Shown one piece after another: positions 35,255 through 46,610 of a stretch of 64,000 nt of DNA; within the stretch, counting starts at the first letter, position 1; every line of letters begins with the position of its first letter. Below the pieces are notes generated by a model, which saw only the letters and a program-made list of their open reading frames with translations, did no database searches and was not told the DNA's origin. The position numbers and the translations under genes were made by a program. This DNA comes from Protea cynaroides (lineage: Eukaryota > Streptophyta > Magnoliopsida > Proteales > Proteaceae), in NCBI GenBank assembly GCA_028583415.1, contig CM053269.1:48907322-48971321 (forward strand), written 5' to 3'.

Positions 35255-36925
35255 GGAAAAATTTCATAAACACCTCAATAAGAATTGCTAATATCATCTA
35301 CCACCCATAAGTTTGCAAAAATATCATCTACCACCCAAAATCTTTACACCGTTAATCAAAGAAGCCCACTCCGTCCACAGATTCTCATTAATTGCTGATG
35401 TCAGTCGAAATGGAACTTTTCATAGACAATACTGCCCTTAAAGTAAAAGTAAATACCATTTTACCTTTCTATTTCTTCTTATTTATGTTTTTTTTCTTCT
35501 TTCCTCTTATGCTCTTCTTCTTCTTTCCATTTCTTTCTTCTTTTGGATTGTTATTTTGAGCCTGGTCGACGGAGTTTCAGTTTTTCATTTTTGGGAATTG
35601 CTGACTTTGATGGCCGTCAATGCTAGGAAACTCGAGGAGGAGATAGAACAGGTGGCCTTGAACAGAGTACATGTGGATTTAAGACAGGCCATACAGAATC
35701 GAGATTACTTTGATCAAGCTATTTTTTTAGATGCCCTCTTTCAATCGGTTGCTATCAAAGGATCGAAAAAGGTCTAGCTATTACAGCAGCCGATTGCACT
35801 TCCTGCAACAGATTTCCAACTACAGCAATAGATCAATACTCCTTTTTGGATCTATTTAATATTACAGTAGCATCAACTCAATATTTGCAGGTTGATATTT
35901 TAATTTCCTGGATCTGATTGATATGCAAAATCAGATTGATATTCTTTGGATCTGCGATGCACTCTCTGATGCATCCAGCAGTTACTGATTTTCCTTGGAT
36001 TTACGATGCACTCTCTAATGCATAGTTTCTGATTTCCCAACAGCTTTCGATATTTTGTGGATCGATATTACAGAGCTTTTATGGTTCTTCTCTTTTTCTA
36101 AACTGCTGCCCGTTTCTCTCTAATCCCAATCGCCAGACAAAGCTCCTTGGTTTCTCTCTCTCACAAACTCTCTCTCCCTCTTCTTCTTCTTCTTCTTCGC
36201 TACATTGGTGCCGCAGCTCCTTCTTCTTCTCTATGACGCTGCCGCCACAACTGTTGATTCTTCTCAGAACCTCACTGCCTACACGTAGAGCTTGGTTCAC
36301 GAATTTTGGATCTCGAAGCGCCAGAGCCTTGGGCTTCGATTTGGGTAGCACGACTGGTTCCCCGTCCTGGCTCATGGTTTGGAGGAGGAGTAGAAGGCCA
36401 CGAAGAAGGTTGAAGACGACAAATCTAAAGGGAAGTTTTGGTTTTGAAGAAAGAGGTAGGAGAGAACAGAAAGATTAGAAAAGAGAGAGCTTTGCATTTC
36501 TCTGATTAGAATTTAAACCTCAGCCTTTTTGACAATCGTATTGCGGGTGGTCTTGAATTTCTCCAATGAAGATTGTATCATCAACGACGGCACCTTCTAC
36601 TCCGTTCCAGGCAATTCAACAAAATCCTCCATTGTTATCGCCGTCGATAGTTGCAGTTTAAAATAAAACTGGAAGATAACAATCTAAATCTAAAATAAAA
36701 CCGTTACAGTCATGGAAAAAAAAAAAAAAAACTAGTTCAATCAAGGTCAAACTAGTACTTCTACTAATTTTTAAAAAATTTCAATTTATAATATAAAGGG
36801 TAAAAACTTATATCAACATTTTAAGTGATTTTCGTCAATTAAATGAGTGTGATTGATGTTTTTCCAAACTTGTGAGTAATAGATGATGTTAGCAATTCTT
36901 ATTGGGGTGTATGTGAAATTCTTTT
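35255..36925. mobile_element. Pack-MULE-like element, 1671 bp
   Basis: Perfect 9-bp target duplications TTGTGTTTA lie at 35246-35254 and 36926-36934. Inverted repeats of about 80 bp share AATAAGAATTGCTAA-ATC and ATCATCTA. There is no transposase. The inside looks like pieces of host genes: GC-richer sequence at 36100-36470 with a CT-rich leader-like tract, an open frame at 36079-36375 (-) containing KPKALALRDPKFVNQALRVG, and another at 35556-35777 (+) with KLEEEIEQVALNRV. I cannot identify the sources. Confidence 0.75.
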
Positions 36926-36934
36926 TTGTGTTTA

Positions 36935-38520
36935 ATATGCAACATTATTCTGTCTTGCTAGAATTGATCCAGACTACCCTTAGAAAGTCATATATATTTG
37001 TGAGTTGTGAGACATAGGTTTATTCCATTAGATAAGGAACGTTAGTTGCTGATTGAAGATGGCTGAACTTTTGCAAAGACAGAAATACCCTTAAATTCCC
37101 TTCTTATGGCCCGTTTATCTTCTCCTCCCTTTAATCTGGGCTTCGTCCCTCACCCGCTCCCTGCATCGCTACTTGGCCGATCGCCCCGCTCACAACCATA
37201 TCGGCGTTGTTCATGTCACATGCAGAAAAAGAGCAAGCATATCAGAGCAGCCCATCGGGTACTAGTCGTTCTGCTCAAGTAGTTCTTGCAAAACTAAACA
37301 AACGCGTTGTCAAAAGTTATTTAAAGAAGAAAGAAAGCACAATCACATCCATTTACATTCATCGTCATTTAACCTCCTACTCTCTCACCCTCTACAAATC
37401 TAGACGAATTGAGATTTTTTAGTCAAAAAGTAAAGTTGAGAAGGGTCTCTCTCTTTGGGTTCGGATCGCCGAGGGACTCCAGCCGTGATCTAGCTGCTGA
37501 AATTCTAAAGGGATTAGATTACATGGGAGGATTTTTTTTCCCTCTCTCTTCTTCTGGGCATATGACCCATAGAGTCTGATGCAACAGTTTGCTTGATTGA
37601 GATCTAAATTGTATTGTTTATTATTCTCCTGTTTATGGTCCCGATCATTAACAGCCTAATGTTTACTTTATTGCAATTGAGATAAGCTTATCTCTACATG
37701 TCTCCTCTATAAGACAATGGGACCTATTTGGAGAGCATCCTTTCGAATAATGAAGAACCGAAATTAATTGCATGTCGCAAACGGAGAACCAGGAGTTGCA
37801 GCTCGCGGGCGGGATTGAAGAGAATAGAGAGAAACAAATGATAAATGACGGAAATTAGTAAAGTTATGTATGATGTAGTGGAAAGATATTTTCATCGGAC
37901 CCTCAATTTTGTTAACATTGTTACTTTAGAGGACTTGAGTGTAATGTTAAAAGGCACAACATAGTATTGTGTATTAAATGCAATGTCAATTGGAGGTCTG
38001 TGTAATTTACCCATAAAAAAAAATCAGATCAACCGATCCAAAAGATACGACATGTGGGAGCACCCTTTAATGCAGCCTCTATGTTGATGAAGTAGAAGAT
38101 TTTACACAGCAAGAATGAAGCCAAGTATACTTTCATTGTGTGGGGAACACCCTTGAATGCATTTAGAGAACACTGTACGCATATATTGTTAGGTATGTTT
38201 AATAAATAATTTAAGGGAAAATAATGGCCATGTTTTCTCCCATGCTCCCATCGGGGTTGCTTGTACTAAAACTACATTTGACTGACTATACTTTCTTTGT
38301 CCCCCGCCGGGTGAGCGTGGAGGATTTCATTCCACACATGGCAATACAATCCAGAAAATCGATTTAAGAGCGATTAAAGAAAGGGTCCCCACGTTGCTAA
38401 TGTGGGGGAATATCTCCCACACTATACCATTGGGGGCATGGAGAATAATATCTTCATAAATGAGACTCTCGTGGTTAAAGAGAAGAGGAGGACAACAGAA
38501 TCGATCCGTCTCAGATCAAG
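36935..38520. other. Intergenic, mostly unexplained
   Basis: Copy 2 of the duplicated block is at 38005-38226. A GC-richer patch at 37100-37300 has a short frame (37207-37422, +), but nothing is recognised. The rest is AT-rich DNA. Confidence 0.5.
38005..38226. repeat. Duplicated block, copy 2
   Basis: Matches 34845-35236 in order and orientation, with internal deletions. Confidence 0.75.
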
Positions 38521-38523
38521 TTT

Positions 38524-38730
38524 CTCTCAAGTTTAGAATGAACTTGAGTAGAACCAGTGTTGACTAAATGGCCAACACCTAGCACTCCCTCAGATCTGAC
38601 AGATGAGAATTATTGTATGAAAGGTTAAAAAAAAATTGTAAAAAAATTCGTTCATCGGATTTGAGGGAGTGCCAGGTGTCGGCATTCCAACCAACACTGA
38701 CTCTACTCAATTTCATTCTGAGCTTGAGAG
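38524..38730. mobile_element. Foldback MITE, ~75-bp inverted arms
   Basis: Arms starting CTCTCAAG(T/C)T-AGAATGAA and containing CAGTGTTG and CACTCCCTCA flank a T/A-rich spacer. Non-coding, with no clear target duplication. Confidence 0.75.
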
Positions 38731-39458
38731 GAGCCCGACCATCCCAAGCAAGGTTTGCATTGGTGACTAGAGAGTTGACAATGTATTAAAATAAATCTTG
38801 TAACATGACAACTGAGTTGACAGTTTAAAATATATCCATTTATTTCTTAAGTTTTCTATGGTATAATTTATATTAATATTTATAGTTATATATGATAAAT
38901 TATTTATGAAAATAAATTATGAATCATAAATAACAATTATTTAATATCCCTGGAAATAAAGGAGTTCCTTACCCAAAAAAAAAAAAAAAAGATAAAGGAA
39001 TTCGTATCACCCTCACGTACATTTACTCCCCATGGATTCCATCGCTGTTGATTTGGTGTAGGACCCACCTCTAGAGTGTGAGACCCACTGGATATGGAAG
39101 GTGATAAGATCACCTGAAAGATACAAATACAAGTAGATGAATTATTCTCGAGATAAAGAAGTAATAATAAATTTGGAAAAAGATAGTTACCTCCCTTATA
39201 CTGTAGTTTAATGACAGTTGACCCTCAAAGTTTTAAGAAAAGACAAATGTCTCCTCTAGAAACACTACTAAAATACAAGTAGACCAACGTCGTTAGGAAT
39301 ATTGGGAGGCCAATTTTTTCTTAATGACCAAATTAACCTTTTGAAAAGGTGAACTACTTATTTCACCGTTCTTCTTCTTTGATCCTGTCACCGTGCTTCC
39401 TCTTCCATCTTGTCTCATGATTGAAGCAAAATCTATAAATCCTTTGATGATTTTTGCA

Positions 39459-39970
39459 AGTATAATGTGCCTTATCCGACCTTTACGCTTCAGAATCAGA
39501 GAACAAGGAGGCCAAGCTTTTCAATTGCGTTCAGGTTCGATTTCTGTATAAAAAGATCCATGTTTTTCCTCCAATTTCATCTTTTATGACTGTTTTTAGA
39601 GGGCACCAGAACTCACTTGAGATGATGCCTGTGTTATTCACGTTGCTTCTCCTTGGAGGGCTTCTATATCCTATGATTTCAGCTGGGCTTGGCCTAGTTT
39701 GGGGATCCGAAGAACCGTTTGAGAGGGTGAGTTTTTGAAATTTGAAGCATCAAATTTGAATCGAAATAGGTTTTTCATTTCCTGCAACTGGGTTTCATTT
39801 CAATGCTGTATGGTTTTTTTTTTTTTTTTTTTTGTTCATGTATTAGAAGGGTATTTATGAGGAATTGCTTCTTATTCTTCTGGTTTTGTGGATTTGAACA
39901 GGGGATTCAATGTATTTGTGTTGCTTGGCCTCGTGGGTCACTATTTCATTGGGAATCAATCTTCTGCGCA
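39459..39970 (+). pseudogene. Microsomal glutathione S-transferase 3-like (MAPEG) fragment
   Basis: Three pieces match plant MGST3, a small ER-membrane glutathione transferase/peroxidase. 39459-39535 gives KYNVPYP, then after a one-base loss YASESENKEAKLFNCVQ. 39601-39727 gives GHQNSLEMMPV, then LLLLGGLLYP and SAGLGL. 39901-39970 gives a weaker FVLLGLVGHYFIG. Intron-like sequence with GT (39536) and AG (39599) separates the first two, so it was copied as DNA, not as mRNA. The single-base deletion near 39482, a frame mismatch at the second piece and the absence of the N-terminus make it non-functional. It lies between the inverted repeats at 39175-40580. The third piece is the least certain. 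Confidence 0.75.
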
Positions 39971-40169
39971 AGTAAATTTTCAGCAAATTAGAAAGATGGA
40001 CAGCTTTAATTTGTCCTTTTTTTCTTTTTCTTTTTTTGAGTAAAAAAAGTTCATTTCTTTTTTGGTAAGAAAAAAACAAAAAAAAGGTGTTCATGTTAGA
40101 ATAAAGGGGATGTTCAATCTGTATTTGGTCCCTTTTTATTTTCAGATTGGAAACAGTATTAGATTTTTC

Positions 40170-40196
40170 TTCTCTGGGTTTCTTGAATTTAAAGAT

Positions 40197-40236
<40 letters not shown>

Positions 40237-40275
40237 GTTTCTTGAATTTAAAGATTCTTCTCTCTCTCTCTCTTA
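40170..40275. repeat. (CT)n with duplicated 32-bp linker
   Basis: The words GGGTTTCTTGAATTTAAAG and ATTCTT occur twice, each followed by a CT run (40199-40233, 40258-40273). Confidence 0.9.
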
Positions 40276-40883
40276 ATTAACATTGGAAACATCTTGTATT
40301 CATTTTTGAAGACAATGACTACTAACTTGTATAAAATGGAAAGAAGGTGTGGGAGAACGAGAAGGAAGATGAGAAGAGGGTTAATTTTAGTTGGGATAGA
40401 AGGGTTATATTAGTCTTTTAATATTAATTAGATTTTAAAGTAATAAAATGTTGAGTGTAGAATTGTCTACAAAAAAATTACTTTAACACTGTTAAAAATT
40501 GGAACCGTTTGTCTTTTCTTAAAACTTTGGGGGTCAACTGTCATTAAGCTATAATACAAGGGAGATAACTGTATTTTTCCTTCTTTATTATCACAATAAT
40601 GATAAACACTTTTTTAACTTATTTATAGATTTTAGGTTATATTAATTTATTTTAAATATAAATAAATAGCATAAATTATACAAAACAACTACATATGCTA
40701 TAACATATTATACAAAATACATACCAAAGAGAACCTTAATTCATCCTCTTTCTATATGGCAAAAAGTATCAACAACAAAACCTTACGGTTTTGTTCTTTT
40801 ATTTATTTATTTTTTTGGTACATTTAACTAATTAAAGTGCTGCTAATATGCTTCTACAAGTCCACAACTACAAAAGCGCTTAA

Positions 40884-41574
40884 TTGTCTGTTTGATAAAA
40901 CTTCTGCTTCTGGATTCTATGGATTCTAGTTCCCAGGGAGTCATTTTGGAGTAGAAGTGCGTTTGATAAGTCTGATTGGATTCAAACTCCCATAGAGTGA
41001 ACCGGATTTAGAATGGCTTTAGAATCCAAAATTCTGGAGTCATAAATACTTGCTCCAAACTGTTGAATCAATTTTTTGAGAGAAAGAAAAGAGTTGACTC
41101 TCACATGACTCTCACTTGACCACCACCACCACCACCACTGTCACCACCACCCACCACCGCCAACACAACCACCACCGCCACTACCCACCACCACCGACCA
41201 CCCACCGCCACTGCCGCCACCACCTCCGCCGTTGCCACCACCCACCACCCACTTCCACCATCACCACCACCACCACTACTGCTGCCACTGGCGGCACCAC
41301 CACCACCACCACCACTGCCACCTCTTTTGCTACCACCTCTACCACCACCACCAACACCAACACCACTACTCACCACAACTATTTTTCTAGACTTCGATTG
41401 GGGGATAGTGTGTTATCAAACATTTTTCTAATCCAAAGATGCTTTGGAATCTATTTCAGAATTGCATTGTCAAACAAGTTTCTATTCCAAAATAATCCTA
41501 GAGTAGCTGGGAGTAAAATCCAAATTTGAACCAAAATCCAGAATCCGAAAACATAAGTTTTATTAAACGGGCCC
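40884..41574 (+). mobile_element. Tourist-like MITE with CCA array, copy A
   Basis: 691 bp, flanked by TAA on both sides. The left end is TTGTCTGTTTGATAAAAC and the right end (reversed) GGGCCCGTTTAATAAAAC. Arms of about 230 and 200 bp surround a CCA-rich core at 41118-41370. Long open frames across the core (such as poly-Thr/His or poly-Gly) come from the trinucleotide and are not genes. Confidence 0.88.
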
Positions 41575-41577
41575 TAA

Positions 41578-42642
41578 AGACACTCAATGAAACAAGAGGG
41601 TCGAACCTAGGACTTCTTGGCTAGGCCCACACCTATATTCAACTGGTCAGCTGCTTACCTACTGCCCTAGCAAGTGATTCTCCCGATCAATATTTCATTG
41701 TTTGATCAAGATCAATAATTTTAATAATTACTATTTCAATTTCTTGAATTAATACTAGATTTTGCCCTAAATATATGAGAGAAAAATGATATAAATTAAA
41801 TCAAGATTTAATAGTTACTATTTCAATTTCTAGATGTAAATATGTAATGGTGGGTCCCACACTCTTACCATTACTTGGCTAAAGCCAGGGAAAGAAAAAT
41901 TTTCGAAAATGAAGAATCATTGTTTCAGTCCTCAATAAAACCCTTTTATTCTTCATGTTTTTAATTTATTTATCTAATGTGGAGTCCCAAACATTTTCCA
42001 CTTTAAAGGGCACACTCTGTCCTGAGTTGTTTTACATCATTTTTTTTTTTTTTTGTTCATTAAAAGGCAAGCCACATCTTTATCAAATCGATTCCGTGGT
42101 TCTAATAAAGCTAATAAGCTCACTCGTTATCAACTTGTAATTTTGAATGGTTTTCTATGGTCCAGATCTACTTTTTGTTCAATTTTTTAAAAAGAGACAA
42201 GAAGGGTTTTGGTAGCCACATACAATTGGTCTCATAGTATTTGTACACATCCAATGAAAACCCATAAAGTAGGAGAGATAAAAATATAAAATTAGTAGAA
42301 AAAAATTTATATGTAAATTTTTTTTTTCAATGTTTATTTTTAATAGTAAAAGAAAGATGAAGATCTTTTTTATTTCACCTTAAAGATTACTATATTTTAT
42401 CTCTTGAAATACATTGAAAACAAAATTTACATATAAATTATTACATGTAAAATTTATAAGTAAAATTCCTCAAAGGGAATGCTGAAATATTTTGATAGTC
42501 ACTTTCTATATCATTGCATTTGACAAAGCAACATGAAGACCACCTCAATCACATCTATGAAGAAAAGAGTGAATAATTTCAGATGGTAATGGTAGAGCCA
42601 TGACAATTATTGAGTGCACCGACAATGAAATGGCCACTATTA
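41578..42642. other. Intergenic, nothing recognised
   Basis: AT-rich DNA between two MITEs. No credible gene. Confidence 0.5.
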
Positions 42643-43411
42643 GGGCCCGTTTGATAAAACTTCTGCTTTTGAATTCTGGATTCTGGATTCTGGTTTAAAT
42701 TTGGATTCTACTCCAGGCTATTCCAAGATTATTTTGAAGTAGAAACTTGTTTAATAACGCAATTTTGAAATGGATTCCAGAGCATCTTTGAATTAGAAAC
42801 ATGTTTGATAACACACTTATCCCTCCAATCGAAGTCTAGAAAAATGATTGTGGTAGTAGTGGATGGTGGTGGTGGTGGTAGGCGGTGGTGGTGGTGCTGG
42901 GGGTGGTGGGTGGTGGGTGGTGGGTGGTGGGTGGTGGTGGCGATGGTTGTGGTGGTGGTGGGTAATAGCCATGGTGGGTGGGGGTGGTAGTGGTGGTGGC
43001 GGTGTTGGTGGTGGTGGTAGAGGTGGCGGCGGCGACGGTGGTGTTGGATGGTGGCGGTGATGGTGGTGGTGGTGGCAGTAGTGGGGTTGGTGGCGGTGGT
43101 GGTGGCAATGGTGGAAATGGGTGGTGGGTGGTGGCGGCGGCGGTGGTGGTGGTAGGTGGTGGTGGTTGTGGTGGGTGGTGGCGACGGTGGTGGTGGTGGT
43201 GGTGGTGGTGGTGGTGGTGGTGGTGGTGGTGGTGGTGGTGGTGGTCAAGTGAGAGTCATGTGAGAATCAACTCTTTTCTTTCTCCCAAAAAATTGATCAA
43301 ACAACTTGGAGCAAGTATTTATAACTCCAAAAATTTGGATTCTGAAGCTATTCTGAATCCGGTTCACTCTGTGGGAGTTGGAATCCAACTAGACTTATCA
43401 AACGCGCTTCT
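42643..43411 (-). mobile_element. Tourist-like MITE with GGT array, copy B (truncated)
   Basis: It starts GGGCCCGTTTGATAAAAC after TTA, in reverse orientation to copy A, so the core reads GGT (42857-43249). Its other arm stops at CGCGCTTCTAC near 43411, missing about the last 70 bp of the family end. The final part of the core is an almost pure GGT run of about 60 bases. Confidence 0.85.
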
Positions 43412-43527
43412 ACATTTGGTTGGTGTCTTGTTAATAGAATTTTGACACCCAGGGTTGGGCTTTCCTGTCTTCATTGTGGTCCTCTCCTCCTCCCTCTTCC
43501 CATTTCCTTGGAAACTCTAAGAGATTA

Positions 43528-44461
43528 AGGCCCTTTTGATAATACTTATGTTCTGGATTTCTTACCTTTACTTTGGAGTAAAATTTTATTCCAAGATTAT
43601 TTTAGAGTAGAAACATAATTGATAATGTAATTCTGAAATAGATTCCAGAACATCTTTAGGACAGAAACATATTTGATAAACATTCTAAAAATATCCCGCC
43701 AATCAAAGTCTAGAGAACAAATGGTGGCGGTGGCGGCGGAGGCAGCGACAACAACGGTGGTGGTGGTGGCAGTGGTGGTGACAGTGGTAGCGATGGTGGT
43801 GGCAGTGGTGGCAACGGTGGTGGTGGTGGCAATGGTGGCGGTGGCAGTGATGGCAGTGGTGGTGGTGGTGGCGGTGGTGGTGGTGGTGGCAGTAATGGCG
43901 GTGGTGGTGGTGGCAGTAATGGCAGTGGTGGTGGCGACGTATGTGGTGGCGGTGGCGGTTGTGGTGGTTGTGGTGGTGGCGGTGGTAACGGTGGTGGTGA
44001 TGGTGGCAGTGGTGGCGGTCTTGGTGGCGGTGGCGGTTGTGGTGGTTGTGGTGGTTGTGGTGGTGGCGGTGGTAACAATGGTGGTGACGGTGGCAGTGGT
44101 GGCGGTCTTGGTGGCGGTGGCAGTTGTGGTGACTGTGGTGGTGGCGGTGGTAACGGTGGTGGTGATGGTGGCAATGGTGGCGGTCTTGGTGGAGGTGGCG
44201 GTGTTGGCAATGTTGGTGGTGGCGGTGGTGACAGTGGTGGTGGTGCTGGTCCTGGTGGCAACGACGGTCAAGTTTTTGTTTTGTAAAGAAGAGAGGAATT
44301 GCAAGAGAAGAGAGCTTCTTTTCTTTACTTTTTTTTGTTCTCTCAAAATGTTGCTCCAAGACTCATGTTTTTGGTACTTTAAAATTTTGGATTCTAAATT
44401 CATTTTAGGAACCTATTCATTCTCTCGGAACTATAATCCAACAAGGTTTATCAAAGGCGAC
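43528..44461 (-). mobile_element. Tourist-like MITE with GGT/GGC array, copy C
   Basis: The longest copy, 934 bp. Ends GGCCCTTTTGATAATAC and (reversed) GTCGCCTTTGATAAACC lie near TTA/TAA. The core at 43722-44262 is imperfect GGT/GGC with a higher-order period: GGTGGCGGTCTTGGTGG recurs at about 44011, 44098 and 44178. Overlapping open frames of 180-268 codons on both strands are products of the repeat. Confidence 0.82.
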
Positions 44462-44905
44462 TAAAGCCAAACCATTAAGAAAAGTTGAGAATCGATTTTC
44501 TAAATTCCCAAAGGTATGATTTGCAATGAAGAGATAAAAACATTGGAAGTTGGAACAATTTGGAACATATATAAACCTGGCTGAAGCTTCTTTCACGGTC
44601 CATTACGACAAGCTTGTGTAGCCACTAGGCCAGCTTTCAGTATCCAAACAGTATGGTCTTAGTCAAAGTTATACTAAAACTGGACAGGCCATCAAACCAA
44701 AAAAAGGTCTGGTTCTAGTTTAGATCTGTCGTATTGTAATTTTAAGCAATAAATTAGAGATGGGCTAGGTTTTCCTGGACAGGAACTTCCATTCAATTGG
44801 AAAGCATTCCAACTGTCCGATAATAAGCAATTTAAATTTTATTTTTCGGCATATCTGGATTCAATGTATGTTTCACAATTCACAGCCCCTCTGTTCCGAT
44901 GTTTA

Positions 44906-45640
44906 GTGTTTGTTTAATAAAACTTCTGCTTTTGGATTCTATAAATTCTAGTTCACAGAAAGTCATTTTGGAGTAGAAGCACGTTTGATAATTTCGGTTG
45001 AATTCCAACTCCCATAGAGTGAATCGGATTTACAATAGCTCCAGAATCCAAAAGTTTGAAGTCATAAATACTTGTTCCAAGCTGTTAGATCAACTTTTTG
45101 GGAAAAAGAAAAGAGTCGATTCTCACATGACTCTCACTTGACCACCACCACCATTGTCACCTCCCACCACTGCCACCACAACCACCACCACCCACCACCA
45201 TTGCCGCCGCCGCCGCCATTGTCACCGCCACCACTACTGCCACCACCACCACAACTGCCGCTGCCGGCACCACCACCACCCACAGCCACCACCACTGTCG
45301 CCGCCGCTGCCGGCACCACCACCACTACCACCCACAGCCACCACCACCACCCACCACCATCACCACCGCAGCCACCACCATCACCACCACTGCCACCACC
45401 ACCACCACCACCACCTCCACCACCGCCACCACCCACTACACGATTGTTTTTCTAGACTTCGATTGGGGGGATAATGTGTTATCAAATATGTTTTTAATCC
45501 AAAGAAGCTCTATAATCTATTTCAGAATTGCCTTATCAAACAAGTTTCTACTCCAAAATAATCCTGAAGTAGCCTAGAATAGAATCCAAATTTGAACCAC
45601 AATCCAAAATCCAGAAGCAGAAGTTTTATCAAACGAACCC
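44906..45640 (+). mobile_element. Tourist-like MITE with CCA array, copy D
   Basis: 735 bp, flanked by TTA on both sides (44903-44905, 45641-45643). Ends GTGTTTGTTTAATAAAAC and (reversed) GGGTTCGTTTGATAAAAC. The core at 45139-45434 is CCA with CTG/CCG interruptions. Confidence 0.87.
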
Positions 45641-45648
45641 TTACTGGG

Positions 45649-45780
45649 CAACCATGCTTTCACTTGGGCAAAGTAGCTTGACCATGGTTAGAGCTTAGAG
45701 GACACAGATCAGCCATTAGCAACCATGCTTTCACTTCGGCAAAGTCTGTTGACCATGGATTGAGGACACAGATCAGTCGA
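45649..45780. repeat. Tandem duplication, ~67-bp unit
   Basis: GCAACCATGCTTTCACTT, GGCAAAGT, TTGACCATGG and GAGGACACAGATCAG occur twice in a row. Confidence 0.88.
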
Positions 45781-45983
45781 CGAATTTTCGGGGCTAATCC
45801 AGTCTCCCCTAATCCCCAAGTGTGGCTAATTTCCGCATGTGTGTAGCCGATTCCAGAGTTTGCAAACCTACCCAATTCGGGCCGATCTGGCACGGAATTG
45901 GTTAGCTGATCCCGTGTTCTTGAACCTTGCTCTGGGCCCTCGGCTACCGATCTGTATGAATGTAGCTTTTATGGTCGAGATTC

Positions 45984-46133
45984 GCATAGAAATCGTCTCC
46001 TGCGGTCCTGCCGCCTGCCAAGGGCCGGATTTCAGCCGGCCCACCCCCCAATGTATTGGCAGGCGGCCAAACTAATCCCCAAACCCTTGGATCAGTCGCA
46101 GGAGCCTCCTGCCGCAGGAGACGATCTCTTTCC
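45984..46133. mobile_element. Foldback MITE, AAATCGTCTCC termini, 9-bp TSD
   Basis: 150 bp, flanked by perfect TCGAGATTC (45975-45983 and 46134-46142). Ends GCATAGAAATCGTCTCCTG and (reversed) GGAAAGAGATCGTCTCCTG. The interior is shared with 33732-33880. The 9-bp duplication points to the Mutator superfamily. Confidence 0.88.
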
Positions 46134-46469
46134 TCGAGATTCATGCAAGTGTTGGGTATCTTTCAAATCATCTCCAAGCTTCAGGCTCCATGTGGTTAGA
46201 ACTGAAGTGAAAGGGAGGGAGAAAAATTAAAACAAACTAAAATAAAAAAGGTTTAATCATAATCATGATTGTTTACCAAACTAAAACATCTGTAAATCTA
46301 CTGACTAAATTTAAGCAAAATTCTCTCTTAAACAAGCGGTGTTAGGCTACATCTCCTCACATTAGCTATCAGATTGCTCAGATAACCCTCTCTTTTAAAT
46401 TTTAATTCAATTTTAAAAAACCCCTCCCTCAAATTTTACTTCAATTTGAGAACAAATCCTTGTATACTA

Positions 46470-46610
46470 AAAAGACAACACCACCACCACCATCACCTAA
46501 TCCCAATTAAACCAGATCAGTCATATAGATCTTTGCCCTCCAATCAATTCTGATCGAGATCATACTTCATTCAAAACATGTCTTTCCTCACCACCTCAAC
46601 TAGAATCATT
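46470..46610 (-). mobile_element. Diverged RTE-type LINE 3' end
   Basis: A (CAA/CCA) run, then TAATCCCAATTAAACC, CCTCCAATCAATTCTG, ATCATACTTCATTC and CTCACCACCTC, in the same order as the copy at 17422-17560. Confidence 0.4.

Larger units (their letters stand above)
39175..40580. mobile_element. Pack-MULE-like element carrying an MGST3 pseudogene
   Basis: Terminal inverted repeats of about 75 bp (39175-39249 and 40508-40580) begin GGAAAAA and share CTCCCTT, TTTAATGACAGTTGACCC-like and AAAGTTTTAAGAAAAGACAAA sequence. They enclose 1.4 kb with an intron-containing host-gene fragment. No transposase. The target duplication is not clear because the flanks are AT-rich. Confidence 0.75.
38851..40735 (-). 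mobile_element. MITE of the 20566 family, split by inserted DNA
   Basis: 38851-38965 and 40589-40735 are the two halves, on the minus strand, of the element seen intact at 20566-20847. The outer ends GTTTTCTATGGTAT and (reversed) GGTTCTCTTTGGTATG are flanked by TTAA on both sides (38847-38850, 40736-40739). Between the halves lie an A-run retroposed stub (about 38966-38991, with near-repeats AATAAAGGAGTTC and GATAAAGGAATTC) and the long-TIR element at 39175-40580. Confidence 0.65.

Noticed and set aside
36079..36478. Functional small gene on either strand
   Set aside because: Lies entirely between the inverted repeats of a 9-bp-duplicated element, frames overlap on both strands, and neither has a supported start or family.
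42805..43445. His/Thr-rich, Pro-rich and Gly/Val-rich frames
   Set aside because: Same trinucleotide artefact in MITE copy B; also seen in copies A, D and E.
43597..44464. Open frames of 180-268 codons on both strands (poly-Thr/Ala, poly-Val, Pro-rich)
   Set aside because: They overlap in several frames across a GGT/GGC array; any frame of such an array is open. The arms on both sides identify a MITE.
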